This document shows positions 34,851-36,531 of a stretch of DNA of 36,531 bases, piece by piece. Origin of the DNA: Halolactibacillus alkaliphilus (GTDB taxonomy: Bacteria; Bacillota; Bacilli; Bacillales; Amphibacillaceae); assembly GCF_900115465.1 (NCBI RefSeq), contig NZ_FOWN01000028.1:1-36531 (forward strand). The letters are read 5' to 3'. Each line of letters begins with the position of its first letter. Position 1 is the first letter of the stretch. The translations under genes were made by a program, and so were the position numbers. Below the pieces are notes generated by a model. That model was not told the origin of the DNA. It was given only the letters and a program-made list of their open reading frames with translations, and did not search any database.

Positions 34851-35126
34851 ATGAATTTTCAATTCCCCATTGACCTGGATTGGTCAACAGATGAGATTGT
34901 GAAAGTAGTAGAGTGTTTAGACTTAATTGAAAAGGCCTATCATCAATCTGTCGAAGCAAACGCGATATTGGATAAATATCGAGCATTTAAGACGGTTGTT
35001 CCATCTTTAGGTGAAGAAAAACGAATAGGCCGAGCGTTTGAAGTGGATACAGGTTATTCTCTTTATCAAACAATTAAAGCAGCGAGAAGTCAGCCTAATC
35101 GAAAAATAAAAATGACAGCACATTAA
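34851..35126 (+). CDS. yktA: UPF0223-family protein YktA
   Basis: A 91-residue helical cytoplasmic protein with DWSTDEIVKVVECLDLIEKAY and GEEKRIGRAFEVDTGYS, the hallmarks of the UPF0223 (YktA) family. No known function. AAGAGGTGA precedes the ATG. Divergent from speA as in B. subtilis. Confidence 0.88.
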   Translation: MNFQFPIDLDWSTDEIVKVVECLDLIEKAYHQSVEANAILDKYRAFKTVVPSLGEEKRIGRAFEVDTGYSLYQTIKAARSQPNRKIKMTAH

Positions 35127-35142
35127 AACTAATAGCTTGCGA

Positions 35143-35180
35143 CATAAACAACTCATGACTTAAGTCGTGGGTTGTTTATG
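35143..35180. repeat. 38-base palindrome (hairpin repeat, copy 2)
   Basis: 19 bases (35143-35161) pair completely with the next 19 (35162-35180), counting two G-T wobbles. No T-run follows, so it is not an ordinary terminator. Its central 20 bases match the hairpin at 21952-21971. Confidence 0.7.
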
Positions 35181-35359
35181 TTCAATCGCTTAGTGTGACC
35201 ACGTGGAAATCCTCTTTATCAAATCATGTATAAGTCGTCTCTTTGTTGCTCCTCATTTTAGTAATAAAATTATATGGCTCACATCCGATTAAATCTGTTA
35301 ATTTTCGTCTAACATAGTAATGTAGCATCAGCTCGTTAAATGCATGAGCGGTCATTATT

Positions 35360-35368
35360 TGATATGAT
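35360..35368 (+). promoter_or_regulatory. Extended -10 promoter of suhB
   Basis: TGATATGAT at 35360-35368, about 47 bases before the GTG start; -35 not clear. Confidence 0.45.
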
Positions 35369-35414
35369 GGTATGAGAAGTTAAGATTAACTAACATTAGA
35401 AAAGGGGTATCGAG

Positions 35415-36245
35415 GTGTTTGATAAAGAAAAAGCATTTCAAACGGCACGAAAGTGGATTAAAGAAATCGGACATGTTATTCGTGAGGAAATTGATCAACC
35501 AAGAAATGTTGATACAAAGACAAATCCGAACGATTTAGTGACAGAAATGGACCGTAAGGTTGAACGTTTCTTTGCATTAAAGATACGTAATGCGTACCCT
35601 AATGATAAGATATTATCAGAAGAAGGTTTTGGCGATCATGTGACGTCGTTAGAGGGAACAACGTGGATTATTGACCCTATAGACGGAACGATGAATTTTA
35701 TTCATCAAAAGCGAAACTTTGCGATTTCACTTGCGATTTATCATGAAAAGCAAGGTGAGATAGGCTTTGTTTACGATGTTATGGCAGATGTGTTATACGC
35801 TGCGAAACGCGGAGAAGGTGCGTATAAAAATGACCAAAGATTAGCGACGTTAGATGATGAGAAAAAATTTACTGAATCCATTTATATGTTAAACACAATA
35901 TGGACAACAGATAACGATATCGTTGATGCTGAAAAAATTCGCGCGTTAGTTAAAGATGTTAGAGGTGTTAGAACGTATGGATCAGCAGCTTTAGAATTTT
36001 GTTATTTAGCTGAAGGAATTGTCGACGGCTATGTATCGTTTAAGTTGCATCCGTGGGACGTTGCTGCTGGAGCTGTGATTTACAAAGAGGTTGGCGGTGT
36101 TGTTAAGCATGCTGACGGGTCTGAATTAAGTTATCTTAAACAAGAACCCTTAGTTGCAGGTCATAAAGAGATTGTTGCTGAAACATTAAAGCACTATCTG
36201 GTTTTAACGCACTTCCGAAAGAAGTCTCCCTCTTCAAGCGTGTGA
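35415..36245 (+). CDS. suhB: Inositol monophosphatase-family phosphatase (SuhB/YktC) with altered C-terminus
   Basis: A 276-residue Mg-dependent phosphatase. Metal motifs are DLVTEMDRKVE (about 39-49), SEEGFGD (about 73-79), the core WIIDPIDGTMNF (about 89-100) and WDVAAGAVIYKE (about 216-227). Members hydrolyse inositol phosphates or related sugar/nucleotide phosphates. GTG start behind AAAGGGG. The family normally ends near the ETLKHYL helix (residue about 262); here VLTHFRKKSPSSSV follows, encoded by sequence that looks part of the IS region before tnpA. The enzyme is probably still functional because the motifs are intact. Confidence 0.88.
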   Translation: MFDKEKAFQTARKWIKEIGHVIREEIDQPRNVDTKTNPNDLVTEMDRKVERFFALKIRNAYPNDKILSEEGFGDHVTSLEGTTWIIDPIDGTMNFIHQKRNFAISLAIYHEKQGEIGFVYDVMADVLYAAKRGEGAYKNDQRLATLDDEKKFTESIYMLNTIWTTDNDIVDAEKIRALVKDVRGVRTYGSAALEFCYLAEGIVDGYVSFKLHPWDVAAGAVIYKEVGGVVKHADGSELSYLKQEPLVAGHKEIVAETLKHYLVLTHFRKKSPSSSV

Positions 36246-36307
36246 AGGGCGTAGCCGACGATAAGGGGGAGATGAATGTCGGTTGGGCGACAGCCCAAAG
36301 GTTTTTT
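36225..36307 (+). terminator. Structured region and terminator between suhB and tnpA
   Basis: A 10-bp stem (36225-36234 with 36263-36272, one G-T pair) and a CCGAC/GTCGG pairing (36255-36259 with 36278-36282) overlap pseudoknot-fashion. The stem TTGGGC/GCCCAA (36283-36288 with 36293-36298) then runs into AGGTTTTTT. The last hairpin can terminate suhB transcripts; the whole may be the structured end of an IS200/IS605 element. Confidence 0.6.
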
Positions 36308-36310
36308 ATT

Positions 36311-36337
36311 TTGTCTTTTTTCTTATTATGGTATAAT
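36311..36337 (+). promoter_or_regulatory. Candidate tnpA promoter
   Basis: Extended -10 TGGTATAAT (36329-36337) with TTGTCT at 36311-36316 (15-base spacing). Confidence 0.5.
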
Positions 36338-36369
36338 CAGTCTTATTAAGTATAAGGATTGAGATAACA

Positions 36370-36531
36370 ATGAAATTAGACAGTAACAATCATTCAGTAT
36401 TTTTGATGCATTACCATCTTGTGTTAGTTGTGAAGTATCGAAGAAAAGTAATAGATGATACGATTTCGGATTATGCCAAAGATAAATTTGTGTCATTGAG
36501 TGAAAAATATAATATCACATTAGTTGAATGG
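36370..36531 (+). CDS. tnpA: IS200/IS605-family transposase TnpA, N-terminal part (window edge)
   Basis: 54 codons from ATG 36370 read MKLDSNNHSVFLMHYHLVLV and continue VKYRRKVIDDTISDYAKDKF to the window end. HYHLVLVVKYRRKV is the typical first strand of the Y1 HUH transposases that move IS200/IS605 elements as single-stranded DNA. The HUH motif and catalytic tyrosine would lie beyond the window. No strong SD is seen; AAGGA is at 36353-36357. Confidence 0.88.
   Translation, partial: MKLDSNNHSVFLMHYHLVLVVKYRRKVIDDTISDYAKDKFVSLSEKYNITLVEW

Overview
The window is chromosomal DNA from a low-GC, endospore-forming member of the Bacillaceae. Three things point there. Sporulation genes are present (spoVAC/AD/AE, a YhcN/YlaJ-type lipoprotein, a Spo0E-like phosphatase). 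Ribosome binding sites are strong AAAGGAGG-like sites, with many TTG/GTG starts. Gene order follows two well-known Bacillus subtilis blocks: ykyB / ykuL-dapH-dapL-ykuT (about 9.8-16 kb) and ktrC-rnjA-rpoY-def-ykyA-pdhABCD-speA-yktA-suhB (about 22-36 kb). I cannot name the genus with confidence.

Layout. 1-191: start of a TnpB-like gene cut by the window edge. 0.4-1.4 kb: zinc-independent MDR oxidoreductase. 1.5-3.7 kb (minus): a compact sporulation operon, yhcN-like-spoVAC-spoVAD-spoVAE, for dipicolinic acid (DPA) movement. 3.8-8.2 kb (minus): signal peptidase I, a zinc-ribbon/TPR membrane protein, a PDZ-less HtrA-like protease, a lipoprotein and an NfrA-type flavin reductase, apparently one operon ended by a strong terminator. 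8.4-12.9 kb: Spo0E-like peptide, PatA aminotransferase, YkyB, the c-di-AMP receptor DarB/CbpB, DapH and DapL; PatA, DapH and DapL are the acetylated branch of diaminopimelate synthesis. 13-15.1 kb: a graveyard of three insertion-sequence families (TnpB of IS200/IS605, an IS1634-like transposase, the tail of an IS3-family transposase) sitting where dapL and the mscS gene ykuT would normally be close. 15.1-22.7 kb: MscS channel, a heterodimeric ABC exporter (YfiB/YfiC type), a BCCT osmolyte transporter and the KtrC K+ channel regulator. 22.9-26.5 kb: RNase J1, RNA polymerase epsilon subunit, a previously overlooked 25-residue cationic peptide gene, peptide deformylase and YkyA lipoprotein. 26.5-32.2 kb: a 660-base regulatory leader and the pyruvate dehydrogenase operon pdhABCD, whose E2 carries two almost identical lipoyl domains. 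32.3-36.5 kb: polysaccharide-deacetylase lipoprotein, SpeA-type arginine/lysine decarboxylase, YktA, an inositol-monophosphatase-family protein with an odd C-terminus, and the start of an IS200/IS605 tnpA cut by the window end.

How it fits together. Most of the window is conserved housekeeping: cell-wall/lysine precursors, mRNA decay, N-terminal protein processing, entry to the TCA cycle and osmotic control (MscS, BCCT, KtrC, with DarB and KtrC homologues being c-di-AMP receptors in relatives). The parts most worth attention are small or regulatory. They are an SD-sequestering inverted repeat before the spoVA operon, the amphipathic cationic mini-ORF before rpoY-rnjA, a 13/14 match to the Rex operator and a dyad over the promoter in the pdh leader, insulated IS hairpins, a dispersed hairpin family, and the structured sequence that replaces the end of suhB just before tnpA.
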